Source of the DNA: Lewinella sp. IMCC34183
Lineage (GTDB): Bacteria > Bacteroidota > Bacteroidia > Chitinophagales > Saprospiraceae
Length of the DNA stretch: 64,000 nucleotides
NCBI RefSeq assembly: GCF_003390915.1
Contig: NZ_QMEM01000001.1
Span: 992,001-1,056,000 of the forward strand
Direction of reading: 5' to 3'
The notes beneath the pieces were generated by a model. The model was not told the DNA's origin. It did no database searches and saw only the letters and a list, made by a program, of their open reading frames with translations. A program made the translations under genes and the position numbers. Shown here piece by piece: positions 57,105 through 64,000 of the stretch (position 1 is the first letter of the stretch; every line of letters begins with the position of its first letter).

Positions 57105-57959
57105 ATGAACAGCGCCATTTTACTTATTCACTGTCCCGACCAACCCGGCCTGGTGGCCCAGGTTACGGAATTCGTACACCGCAACCGGGGCAACATCATC
57201 AACCTCGATCAGCACGTTGATCGTGATGCCGGACAGTTCTTCATGCGCATCGAGTGGGAGCTGGCGGAGTTTCTTATCCCGCCCGATAAGATCAACGACT
57301 ACTTCGAAACCCTCATCGGCAAAGCTTACGCCATGGAGTGGCAGTTGCACTTCACCGCCCAGCGACCGCGGATGGCCATCTTCGTGAGCAAGGCCAGTCA
57401 CTGCCTGTACGACCTCCTGCAGCGCCACGGTACCGGTGAGTTCGACTGCGAGATCACGGCGATCGTCAGCAACCACCAACAGCTGGGGTACATCGCCGAA
57501 CGCTTTGCCATTCCCTTTCACCACATTCCCATCACCCGCGAGACCAAGGCGGAGCAGGAAGCCCGCACCACTGAACTGTTGCGCGGGTTGGAGACCGACT
57601 TTATTGTGCTCGCCCGCTATATGCAGGTGCTGTCCGACGATTTTTGCCGCGCCTGGTCTCATCGGGTGATCAACATCCACCACAGCTTTCTGCCGGCCTT
57701 TAAGGGTGCCCGCCCCTACCAACGGGCGTTCGAGCGGGGCGTGAAGCTCATCGGCGCCACCGGCCACTACGTGACCGCCGACCTCGACGAGGGGCCCATC
57801 ATCGCCCAGTCAGTAGAACCGGTGTCCCACCACCATACGGTCGAGGACCTCAAGCGGATCGGCAAGGACGTGGAGAAGCGCGTGCTCAGCCAGGCCGTGT
57901 ACCTTCACCTCCGCCACCTGATTCTCCCCTTCGGAAACCGTACCATTATCTTTAACTGA
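57105..57959 (+). CDS. purU: Formyltetrahydrofolate deformylase
   Basis: Enzyme of 284 residues that hydrolyses 10-formyl-tetrahydrofolate to formate and tetrahydrofolate, balancing one-carbon pools. Residues 1-80 form an ACT domain (ILLIHCPDQPGLVAQVTEFV) and the rest a formyltransferase-like domain with MAIFVSKASHCLYDLLQRH, VLARYMQVLS, NIHHSFLPAFKGARPYQRAF and the Asp-rich TADLDEGPIIAQ. TATCTTGC 25 bp upstream may be its -7 element. The lolD-like gene begins one base after its stop. Confidence 0.96.
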   Translation: MNSAILLIHCPDQPGLVAQVTEFVHRNRGNIINLDQHVDRDAGQFFMRIEWELAEFLIPPDKINDYFETLIGKAYAMEWQLHFTAQRPRMAIFVSKASHCLYDLLQRHGTGEFDCEITAIVSNHQQLGYIAERFAIPFHHIPITRETKAEQEARTTELLRGLETDFIVLARYMQVLSDDFCRAWSHRVINIHHSFLPAFKGARPYQRAFERGVKLIGATGHYVTADLDEGPIIAQSVEPVSHHHTVEDLKRIGKDVEKRVLSQAVYLHLRHLILPFGNRTIIFN

Positions 57960-57960
57960 T

Positions 57961-58611
57961 ATGCTAGAGGCCAGCCACATTCGAAAAAGCTACGGCGACC
58001 TGGAAGTCTTGCGCGGTGTAGACCTGAGCATCAGCAGCGCCGAGGTCGTCAGTATCGTGGGCAAAAGCGGCGCCGGCAAGAGCACCCTATTGCATATCCT
58101 GGGCACGCTCGACCGGCCCGATACCGGTGAGCTGCTTATCGGGGGAGAGAATGTTTTTGCCATGCGCGACAAGCGCCTGGCAGCCTTCCGCAACGAGCGT
58201 ATCGGTTTCGTCTTCCAGTTCCACCACCTGCTCCCGGAGTTCACCGCCCTCGAGAACGTATGCATTCCCGCCTACATCGGCCGCCGCGATCCCCAGGCGG
58301 CGGAGCGCAGGGGCAAGGAATTGCTGGATTACCTTGGCTTAGCCGACCGGTTTACCCACAAACCCAATCAGATGAGCGGCGGGGAGCAACAACGCGTGGC
58401 CGTGGCGCGCGCGTTGATGAACGAGCCGGCCATCGTCTTCGCCGACGAGCCCAGCGGGAACCTCGATTCCGTCAGTTCACGGGACCTGCACGAGCTGCTC
58501 TTCCGGTTACGCGACGATTTCAATCAGAGCTTCATCATCGTCACCCACAATGAGGAACTCGCCCAGATGAGCGACCGCCGCCTGGAGATGAGTGACGGCA
58601 TCCTGATGTAA
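57961..58611 (+). CDS. LolD-like ABC transporter ATP-binding protein
   Basis: ABC ATPase of 216 residues, the LolD/MacB-like type. Walker A is GKSGAGKST (residues 37-45), the signature [17 protein letters not shown], and Walker [13 protein letters not shown]; the [16 protein letters not shown] stretch is typical of LolD. In that system it powers lipoprotein release from the inner membrane together with LolC/E, whose genes are not adjacent here. It is tightly linked to purU (1 bp) and to the DUF389 gene (4 bp). Confidence 0.9.
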   Translation: MLEASHIRKSYGDLEVLRGVDLSISSAEVVSIVGKSGAGKSTLLHILGTLDRPDTGELLIGGENVFAMRDKRLAAFRNERIGFVFQFHHLLPEFTALENVCIPAYIGRRDPQAAERRGKELLDYLGLADRFTHKPNQMSGGEQQRVAVARALMNEPAIVFADEPSGNLDSVSSRDLHELLFRLRDDFNQSFIIVTHNEELAQMSDRRLEMSDGILM

Positions 58612-58615
58612 CCGG

Positions 58616-60037
58616 ATGGAAAAAGGCAAGACATCCCCCTCCAAGGAAGAATCCACACCAGGCGAGGGCGGCATCGCCCGCTGGTTCCGCGATTTCATGG
58701 ACCTGCGTGAGGGTTCCGACCGCGAGGGGGCCGTGGAATCCATTCAGAGCGGGCGACTCATGCGCGGCAGCAACGCCTGGATGCTGGTCTGCTCGATCAT
58801 GATCGCCAGTCTCGGACTCAACCTCAATTCCGGTGCGGTGATCATCGGTGCCATGTTGATCTCGCCCCTCATGAACCCCATTCTCGGAATTGGGCTGGGG
58901 GTAGGTACCAACGACCGCCACCTGCTCTGGATCGCGGTGAAGAACTTCGGCATCGCGATTCTCATCGCCCTCGTGACCAGCTCGGTCTACTTCCTGTTCA
59001 CCCCACTCGACATTTTCACCTCCGAGATGCGTTCGCGCACCGAGCCCACCGTACTTGACGGGCTCATCGCCGTATTCGGAGGATTGGCAGGCATCATCTC
59101 CGTGACCCGCGCCGAAAAGACCAATGCCATTCCGGGCGTAGCGATCGCGACCGCCCTCATGCCCCCGTTGTGCGTGGCCGGCTATGGCCTCACGCTCGGC
59201 CTGCAGCCGGGGGGCACCTTCTCGGTGTTCTGGCGGGCGTTCTACCTGTTCTTTCTCAACTCCTTCTTCATTGCGGCTACTGCCTACCTGATCATCCGCC
59301 TGCTGCGGTTTCCCTCGCGCAAGTACATGAACAAGCAGGACAGCCGCCGCAGCCAGATCGTGATCGGGGTCATCAGCGTGCTGATGATCCTGCCCGGGTA
59401 CTTCATCCTACGCGACGTACTCGACCGGCAGCGGGCGGATCGCGCGGTCGAAAAGTTTACCGACCGCTACTTCGCGGCCAGCGCGAGCTCCTCGGTCTTC
59501 GATCGTCGCAATCCCCGCAAGCCTTTGCTTATCTTTCCCGTGACCGACCGGCAGGTGCCGCTGGATAGCCTTTCCATCTACAGCGAGATACTCCAGGCCC
59601 CACCCTACAATGTGGAGGGCGCGCGTGTCGTGGTGGACACCAGCTTCAGCCCCTCGGATATCGCCTCGATCAAGGGCGACCTGGCGTCCCTGAACGACAT
59701 CGATACGCGGCTCCGTTCGCTGGAGGAATCCAACGTCCGCGGCGAACGCGCCCTCAGCGACCTGAGCGGCTACCGCATCGACAGCGTCGACTTCGTCCGC
59801 TTCTCTCGCCAGCTAATGGTGCTGTATCCCGAACTCAGGGGTATCCGGCTCGGGCGCACGCAGAGTGTACAGCGGGAGGAGCCCGACGGCTCCCCGGCCT
59901 ACGCCGACCGCCTGCCCCTCGTAGCCCTCTCGGAGGGTACGACCCGCCTGGAAGCGGAAGCCATTCGGCGGCTGGATACCTTCATCCGCCTTCAGCTCAG
60001 CCTCGACACCCTGGTCATTCTCCGGGAGTCCCGCTAG
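58616..60037 (+). CDS. DUF389 (TIGR00341-like) membrane protein
   Basis: Membrane protein of 473 residues. An N-terminal hydrophilic part precedes helices such as WMLVCSIMIASLGLNLNSGA, VIIGAMLISPLMNPILGIGL and AIATALMPPLCVAGYGLTLG, the DUF389 core. From about residue 245 there is a further hydrophobic helix (IVIGVISVLMILPGYFILRD) and then a soluble domain of about 200 residues with no family I recognise (LDSLSIYSEILQAPPYNVEG, IRRLDTFIRLQLSLDTL). Function of the family is unknown. It is 4 bp after the ABC ATPase gene and 42 bp before the MscS gene, which suggests an envelope-related cluster. Confidence 0.9.
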   Translation: MEKGKTSPSKEESTPGEGGIARWFRDFMDLREGSDREGAVESIQSGRLMRGSNAWMLVCSIMIASLGLNLNSGAVIIGAMLISPLMNPILGIGLGVGTNDRHLLWIAVKNFGIAILIALVTSSVYFLFTPLDIFTSEMRSRTEPTVLDGLIAVFGGLAGIISVTRAEKTNAIPGVAIATALMPPLCVAGYGLTLGLQPGGTFSVFWRAFYLFFLNSFFIAATAYLIIRLLRFPSRKYMNKQDSRRSQIVIGVISVLMILPGYFILRDVLDRQRADRAVEKFTDRYFAASASSSVFDRRNPRKPLLIFPVTDRQVPLDSLSIYSEILQAPPYNVEGARVVVDTSFSPSDIASIKGDLASLNDIDTRLRSLEESNVRGERALSDLSGYRIDSVDFVRFSRQLMVLYPELRGIRLGRTQSVQREEPDGSPAYADRLPLVALSEGTTRLEAEAIRRLDTFIRLQLSLDTLVILRESR

Positions 60038-60079
60038 GGTTTCCGCAAACACCGAACGCCGGGACGGAGTTGTGGGACC

Positions 60080-61072
60080 ATGGAAGACCAGGTACGCGAC
60101 CTCAGCAGCGTCTTTATCGACGCGTGGAATCATTTTCTCGAAGCCATCCCCGGTTTGCTCCTTGGCCTGATTATCGTCATCATAGGCCTCTTTGCCGCCC
60201 GGGCCATTGCCCGCTTCTTCGGCAGCCGGATCCTCAGCCGCATGGACGATCCGCTGATGGGCCGCTTCCTGGTCACCACCCTGCGCATCCTCATCCTTAT
60301 CGGAGCTATCCTGCTGGCCCTGCGCGCCGCCGGCCTCAGCGGTATCGCTACCGCCCTCTTCAGCGCACTGGGTGCCAGCGCCGTTATTCTGGGGTTTGCG
60401 TTCCGCGACATCGGCGAAAACTTCATTTCGGGTATTATCCTGGCCTTCAACCGCCCCTTCAACGTTAACGATACCATCCAGGTAGTGGAGCACTTCGGCA
60501 AGGTGAAGAGTCTGCAGTTCCGCTACACCCACATTAAGACCTTCGACGGAAAGGACGTCTACATCCCGAACTCCGACGTCCTTACCCAACCCGTCCAGAA
60601 CTATACGGCCGACGGCTTCATCCGCTACGACTTCATTGTAGGTATCGCCTACGAAGACGATATCCAGGGTGCCAAGGACGTCATCCAGACCCTCCTCGAC
60701 ACCCACCCGCTGATCATCCGCGATCCCGACCACATAAGCTTTGTGGCCGAAGAAGAGCTCGCGGCGAGTACGGTCAACCTCAAGGTGTATTTCTGGCTGG
60801 ACACCAAGGACTTCCGCGCCGGCGCCCTGCAGGTCCGCGGTGAGATCATCCGCGACATCAAGAATACCATCGACAGCAATCACTACAACCTGCCCGCCGA
60901 CATCACCGAGATCAAGTTGTACGGTAGCGAACGGGACATTCCCATCCGGGTGGAATTCGACGATACGCCCAACTCGGAAGCCGAAAATCTACCCCCCGGG
61001 GAGCGCAGGAAAAAGAAAGCCGCTCCCGACCTGTCGGGAGCGGCTGGCGAAAAGAAAGAACCGTCCGCTTAG
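60080..61072 (+). CDS. MscS-family mechanosensitive ion channel
   Basis: Small-conductance channel protein of 330 residues. Three N-terminal helices (LEAIPGLLLGLIIVIIGLFA, FLVTTLRILILIGAILLALR and the pore helix GIATALFSALGASAVILGFA) are followed by FRDIGENFISGIILAFNRPF, the TM3b/beta-domain hallmark. The cytoplasmic domain continues with VKSLQFRYTHIKTFDGKDVY and IPNSDVLTQPVQNYT. It opens under membrane tension in hypo-osmotic shock. A charged C-terminal tail ends inside the convergent hsp20 gene (4-bp overlap). Confidence 0.95.
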   Translation: MEDQVRDLSSVFIDAWNHFLEAIPGLLLGLIIVIIGLFAARAIARFFGSRILSRMDDPLMGRFLVTTLRILILIGAILLALRAAGLSGIATALFSALGASAVILGFAFRDIGENFISGIILAFNRPFNVNDTIQVVEHFGKVKSLQFRYTHIKTFDGKDVYIPNSDVLTQPVQNYTADGFIRYDFIVGIAYEDDIQGAKDVIQTLLDTHPLIIRDPDHISFVAEEELAASTVNLKVYFWLDTKDFRAGALQVRGEIIRDIKNTIDSNHYNLPADITEIKLYGSERDIPIRVEFDDTPNSEAENLPPGERRKKKAAPDLSGAAGEKKEPSA

Positions 61073-61479
61073 GCTACGGCAATCTGCCGGACGGTCTTGA
61101 CGGCCTGCTCGCGCTTCGGAAGCGTCAAACGCAGGATACCATCGGCATAGGTGGCGTTGATAGCCTCGTCGTCGATCACGTCGTTGTTGACCTTGAACTT
61201 GCGGCTGAAGTCCTGGAGGGAGAATTCGTGCCGAACGTAGGCGTCCTTGGTTTCCTCACCGGTCTTTTCGGTGGTGTAGCTGATTTCCAGTACGCCATCG
61301 AAGAAGTCAACGGAAAAGTGCTCTTTGACACGACCGGGAGCTACCAGTTCCAGGAGAAAGTTTTCGTCCGTTTCCTTGATATTCACCGCGGGGCGCGTAC
61401 GCTGGGCGGCCTGAGTGGCCGCGTCGTCGAAGAAGCGGAAGGAAGCCGGGAAGGGACGGTTATAATTCATCAGTTGCAT
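61069..61479 (-). CDS. Hsp20/alpha-crystallin-family small heat-shock protein
   Basis: Holdase chaperone of 136 residues. The alpha-crystallin domain begins at PAVNIKETDENFLLELVAPG and ends with the conserved ADGILRLTLPKRE; the IxI-like tail VRQIAV follows for oligomer contacts. The start may be Met1 (61479) or Met4 (61470). It is monocistronic; no clear heat-shock promoter or CIRCE element is visible in 61480-61622. Confidence 0.95.
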   Translation of the reverse strand: MQLMNYNRPFPASFRFFDDAATQAAQRTRPAVNIKETDENFLLELVAPGRVKEHFSVDFFDGVLEISYTTEKTGEETKDAYVRHEFSLQDFSRKFKVNNDVIDDEAINATYADGILRLTLPKREQAVKTVRQIAVA

Positions 61480-61622
61480 GGTAAGCTAGTTTAGATTGGT
61501 GCATATCGCGCCAAGCCATAAGCAAACGGTGGACCAGCAGATGAGAATTACAGCTATCGGCCATTTTGTCGCCCTAAAACAGGTTCGAGTGCCATATTGA
61601 CACCTTCGGCTAATGCCTGATG

Positions 61623-61660
61623 ATAAAAGCCCCTCCGAAATGCTTCCGAAGGGGCTTTAT
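61623..61660 (-). terminator. Intrinsic terminator after the LysM gene
   Basis: Arms ATAAAGCCCC and GGGGCTTTTAT, with a partly paired inner stem, form a strong hairpin 21 bp after the LysM stop. On the minus strand it runs into TTTTATCATC. It ends the Ig-like/LysM transcript before the hsp20 gene. Confidence 0.78.
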
Positions 61661-61681
61661 GGATAGTCGTATTGAATCGAA

Positions 61682-62080
61682 CTAGGAAGGGGTACGGCCT
61701 TCGGGGAAGGGTATCTTCAGTTCCTGACCGGGATAGATCTTGTTCGGATCGTCCAGGACATCGGTATTTGCCTGATAGATTTGCTTGTAGGCCATCACGT
61801 CACCGAGGTACACCTTGGCGATCTTGGAGAGGCTGTCGCCCTTTTTCACGGTGTGCTTCGCGTAATAGCTCGTGTTGCTCACCTTGATATCAGCTTCAAT
61901 ATCGCGGGGATTTTCTCCACCGATACGCTTTATCTCATCCCACATAAGGTCCTTCTGCCGCTGGGTTTCCACGGTACCGCCCATCCGGAGCTTCCCGTCG
62001 GCTTCCTCGACGTAGCCGTTGCGGGCGTTGAGGTCCTCACCCATATTGAGAACGGAGCGATACTTTTCCTGAAGCGTCAT
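61682..62080 (-). CDS. LysM-domain peptidoglycan-binding protein
   Basis: Protein of 132 residues with an N-terminal BON-like region (MTLQEKYRSVLNMGEDLNAR, GGTVETQRQKDLMWDEIKRI) and a C-terminal LysM motif (HTVKKGDSLSKIAKVYLGDV, NKIYPGQELKIP) that binds peptidoglycan. There is no signal peptide, as is common in this family. I use the ATG at 62080: the upstream start at 62107 is a TTG and adds residues without family match. It follows the Ig-like lipoprotein gene by 39 bp and shares its direction. Confidence 0.92.
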   Translation of the reverse strand: MTLQEKYRSVLNMGEDLNARNGYVEEADGKLRMGGTVETQRQKDLMWDEIKRIGGENPRDIEADIKVSNTSYYAKHTVKKGDSLSKIAKVYLGDVMAYKQIYQANTDVLDDPNKIYPGQELKIPFPEGRTPS

Positions 62081-62119
62081 AGTACGTGCGTTGGTATGGC
62101 TTGCCAACGGAGGACCTAC

Positions 62120-63757
62120 CTAGTTGTTCTCGAGGTCGATCGTTTTTTCCACCGTCCAGTTGGCCCGTAGCGGCTCGATCTCGAACCGTTCCACGGCCTC
62201 GGGCTGCAACCCGAACCGCAGATCGCCCGAATCGTAGCGCTCGTTGCCGTTGCTGTCGTAAATGAGCTCCATGCGGTACGTGCCGGGTTGCAGGCTCAGG
62301 TACTCGGCGACGTAATCGAAACGCTCGTGGATGTACCGTCGCGTTCCCAGGATGACCTCCCCGCTCTCGTTCACCAGGCGGAGCAGATAGTCGATGGTGG
62401 GGTTCAGGTTTTCCAGGGTGATCGTCAGGTCACCGAACTTCTCCCGGGCGTCTACGGTCGGAGTGCGAACGATGGAATCCTGGTTGGTCTGTCCGTACCA
62501 GTCGGTTACGGCCCCCGGTAGCATCTCGAGCCGGTAGGGGGCGGCATCCCCCCAACCGGCGCGGAGGCGGATCTCCGCCGGGTACACCGTGTCCACCTCA
62601 ATGGTGTAGGGCACCGGATCCGGAAACGTATCGCGGTACAGCCGGATCAGACCGGTATCCGCCGTCTCCACCGGCCGATTGAAGACAAGGCGGATGCCCT
62701 CTCCCGGGTTCACCCGCCCGCTCGTACGATCCACGACGGTAAACGGCTCCCGGGGGGCGTCCCCGGCTTCCAGTCCATCCACGATCACCGTATCGGTCCA
62801 TTCGCCGTTGCGACCCAGCAACAGGGTATCGGCCGCGGGTTCGCGGTAGAAGAGCCGAAGGGTATCGTTGAAGTTGTCCCGGAGATAGGTGCGTCCGATC
62901 CGGAGATCGACGTTTGCGGCCGGCTGATTAAGGGCAAGCTTGATGAGGCCGTAATTCTGGATGCTTGCCTGCTGCACCTGTACGGCCCGGGCAATAGGTG
63001 AGACCCGGATAGTGCCCACGGGAGTATCACCGCCGGCCACCGTGACTATGCTGTCTAGGAAGCCTACCGCCAGCGGCGGGAAGAGTCCGCCGAAGTCCGC
63101 GTAGTACCCACGCGCCGCCGGGTTGCGCTCCAGGGCGACCACCCGGTACGCACCGGGGCGGACGTTACTCACGGTGAAGGCCCCCGACGAAGTGGTCTGT
63201 GCGAAGTAGGTCGGATTTTCGATAAAGACCGCTGAATCGGCCAGGTTATCGTACAGGGTAACGGCGATGTTTTCCAGGGGGTCGCCGGTATAGGCGTCCA
63301 CCACCTGCCCGCTTACCGAGGCGGTATCCAGCTCGGGCCCGGTAGCGAATACGAAGCGCAGGTTTTCGGTAGGATTTCCCTCGTTAAGGTCCTTCACCGC
63401 CGCACCGATGTTGACCACGTAAGTGACGCTGTCCCGCAGCGGCACCCCCTCCAGGGGGATGACCAGGGTACGGCGGCGCAGCTCGGGCCGCTGGCCTTCG
63501 GCGTAGTCCAGCGGCGGGCTGATGATGATCTGCTGCTGCGGGTCCAGCTCCACCCACTCGTCGAAGGTGAGCTCGATCCGCTCGGGCCGGAAGTTGGTCT
63601 GAAAGTTCGGTGTCGACTCCTCCAGGACCAGCACCGGGCCGAGGGAGTCCCGGGGGCCCCCGTTGGGCGGTGAAGGAGTAGCGCACCGCTGCAGGCCGAA
63701 AAACTGGGCGACAAACGCGAGCACGAAGAGCAGGGGAAAGAGTACGGTACGGTCCAA
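62120..63757 (-). CDS. Ig-like-domain lipoprotein (Big_5-type) of unknown function
   Basis: Predicted outer-membrane lipoprotein of 545 residues. The signal MDRTVLFPLLFVLAFVAQFF precedes LQRC, with lipidation likely at Cys25. Residues about 35-135 form a SbsA-like Ig domain (RPERIELTFDEWVELDPQQQ, PLRDSVTYVVNIGAAVKDLN), followed by a carboxypeptidase-regulatory-like fold (VSGQVVDAYTGDPLENIAVT) and further beta-domains. This is a common Bacteroidota family without assigned function. The start is a TTG at 63757, since an in-frame stop lies 15 bp upstream and no ATG intervenes. It precedes the LysM gene. Confidence 0.85.
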   Translation of the reverse strand: MDRTVLFPLLFVLAFVAQFFGLQRCATPSPPNGGPRDSLGPVLVLEESTPNFQTNFRPERIELTFDEWVELDPQQQIIISPPLDYAEGQRPELRRRTLVIPLEGVPLRDSVTYVVNIGAAVKDLNEGNPTENLRFVFATGPELDTASVSGQVVDAYTGDPLENIAVTLYDNLADSAVFIENPTYFAQTTSSGAFTVSNVRPGAYRVVALERNPAARGYYADFGGLFPPLAVGFLDSIVTVAGGDTPVGTIRVSPIARAVQVQQASIQNYGLIKLALNQPAANVDLRIGRTYLRDNFNDTLRLFYREPAADTLLLGRNGEWTDTVIVDGLEAGDAPREPFTVVDRTSGRVNPGEGIRLVFNRPVETADTGLIRLYRDTFPDPVPYTIEVDTVYPAEIRLRAGWGDAAPYRLEMLPGAVTDWYGQTNQDSIVRTPTVDAREKFGDLTITLENLNPTIDYLLRLVNESGEVILGTRRYIHERFDYVAEYLSLQPGTYRMELIYDSNGNERYDSGDLRFGLQPEAVERFEIEPLRANWTVEKTIDLENN

Positions 63758-63817
63758 GGGGGCGGAGCTTGAGGGCTAGCTACAATGACGCGCGGAAGCG
63801 GTGCATGGTTGGCCCCG

Positions 63818-64000
63818 TCAGCGAATGAGCACGAAGGAACCCCGTTCGGTCCGTCGGCTGCCGTCGCGGAAGTCGGCATCGAGTACCCACACGTAGGCCC
63901 CGGCCGCCGCGGGGCGGTCCCCTACCCTGCCGTCCCAGCCCAGTCCGGGGTCGTCGGCCACCCCGCCGCCGCCGTCGAAGGCCAGTCCGCCCCAGCGGTC
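63818..64000 (-). CDS. C-terminal end of a CHU_C-type (type IX-secreted) protein, partial
   Basis: Only the last 60 residues are in the window; the gene enters from the right edge. DRWGGLAFDGGGG, LGWDGRVGDRPAAAGAYVW and the end ERGSFVLIR match the tail of the gliding-motility-associated type B sorting domain (normally RWG, WDG, GxYxY, GxxxLIR). The rest of the protein cannot be judged. It lies 60 bp upstream of the Ig-like lipoprotein gene, in the same direction. Confidence 0.8.
   Translation of the reverse strand, partial: DRWGGLAFDGGGGVADDPGLGWDGRVGDRPAAAGAYVWVLDADFRDGSRRTERGSFVLIR

Noticed and set aside
61560-61620. Sigma-54-type promoter (TGGCAC word) upstream of hsp20
   Set aside because: The matching TTGC element at the required distance is missing on the minus strand.

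Overview
The window is GC-rich (roughly 60% by eye) and reads as a chromosome piece from a Bacteroidota bacterium, most likely a Saprospiria/Lewinella-like lineage. Evidence: a SusC/SusD pair, PorP/SprF, two proteins ending in the CHU_C-type (type IX secretion, type B) sorting domain, many Bacteroidota-type lipoproteins, and promoters of the TTTG-N19-TAnnTTTG kind (best case upstream of the tRNA operon). The species assignment is inference.

Layout, left to right. 1-13017 (minus): a polysaccharide utilisation locus with susC, susD, an SGNH esterase, a GH106 alpha-L-rhamnosidase-like enzyme and a DUF4450 enzyme running off the left edge, with a GntR-type regulator gene upstream; the target is probably an O-acetylated, rhamnose-containing glycan. 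13389-13913: a lipocalin-like lipoprotein. 13990-28092 (minus): the core information-processing block in the order tRNA-Thr(TGT), tRNA-Tyr, tRNA-Gly, [interrupted tRNA-Gly-like copy], tRNA-Thr(GGT), tuf, tRNA-Trp, secE, nusG, rplK, rplA, rplJ, rplL, rpoB, rpoC. It starts at a textbook Bacteroidota promoter and ends at a strong terminator. 28121-32360: xerC/D-type recombinase, two glycosyltransferases (one GT10 fucosyltransferase), a lipoprotein and a LuxE-like acyl-protein synthetase.

32565-38224 (plus): a compact xylan operon without SusCD: lacI-type regulator, GH10 xylanase lipoprotein, GPH sugar symporter, cytoplasmic GH43 and an SDR; then ATP-type pckA. 39981-41269 (minus): a MerR regulator coupled to an LpxL-like acyltransferase. 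41333-42864: 5-oxoprolinase subunits pxpB-pxpC. 42848-44576 (minus): AtpZ/AtpI-like protein, bactofilin, PorP/SprF. An orphan promoter-terminator pair at 44704-44856 may define a small RNA. Then a BASS-family symporter, a large type IX-secreted Fn3/CHU_C protein, an SCP2-domain protein and alaS, whose stop codon lies in a G-rich octamer repeat array.

52126-56393 (plus): mreB-mreC-mreD-mrdA for rod shape (no rodA adjacent). 56532-61072: PA2169-type helical protein, purU, a LolD-like ABC ATPase, a DUF389 membrane protein and an MscS channel. 61069-64000 (minus): Hsp20, a LysM protein, an Ig-like lipoprotein and the C-terminal tail of another CHU_C-type secreted protein cut by the right edge.

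The most unusual items are the interrupted tRNA-Gly-like copy with two hairpin-forming insertions inside a conserved tRNA operon, the putative small RNA at 44.7-44.8 kb, and a loose family of intergenic inverted/simple repeats, including an eight-copy TCCCTCAA-type array with G-quadruplex potential at the end of alaS.
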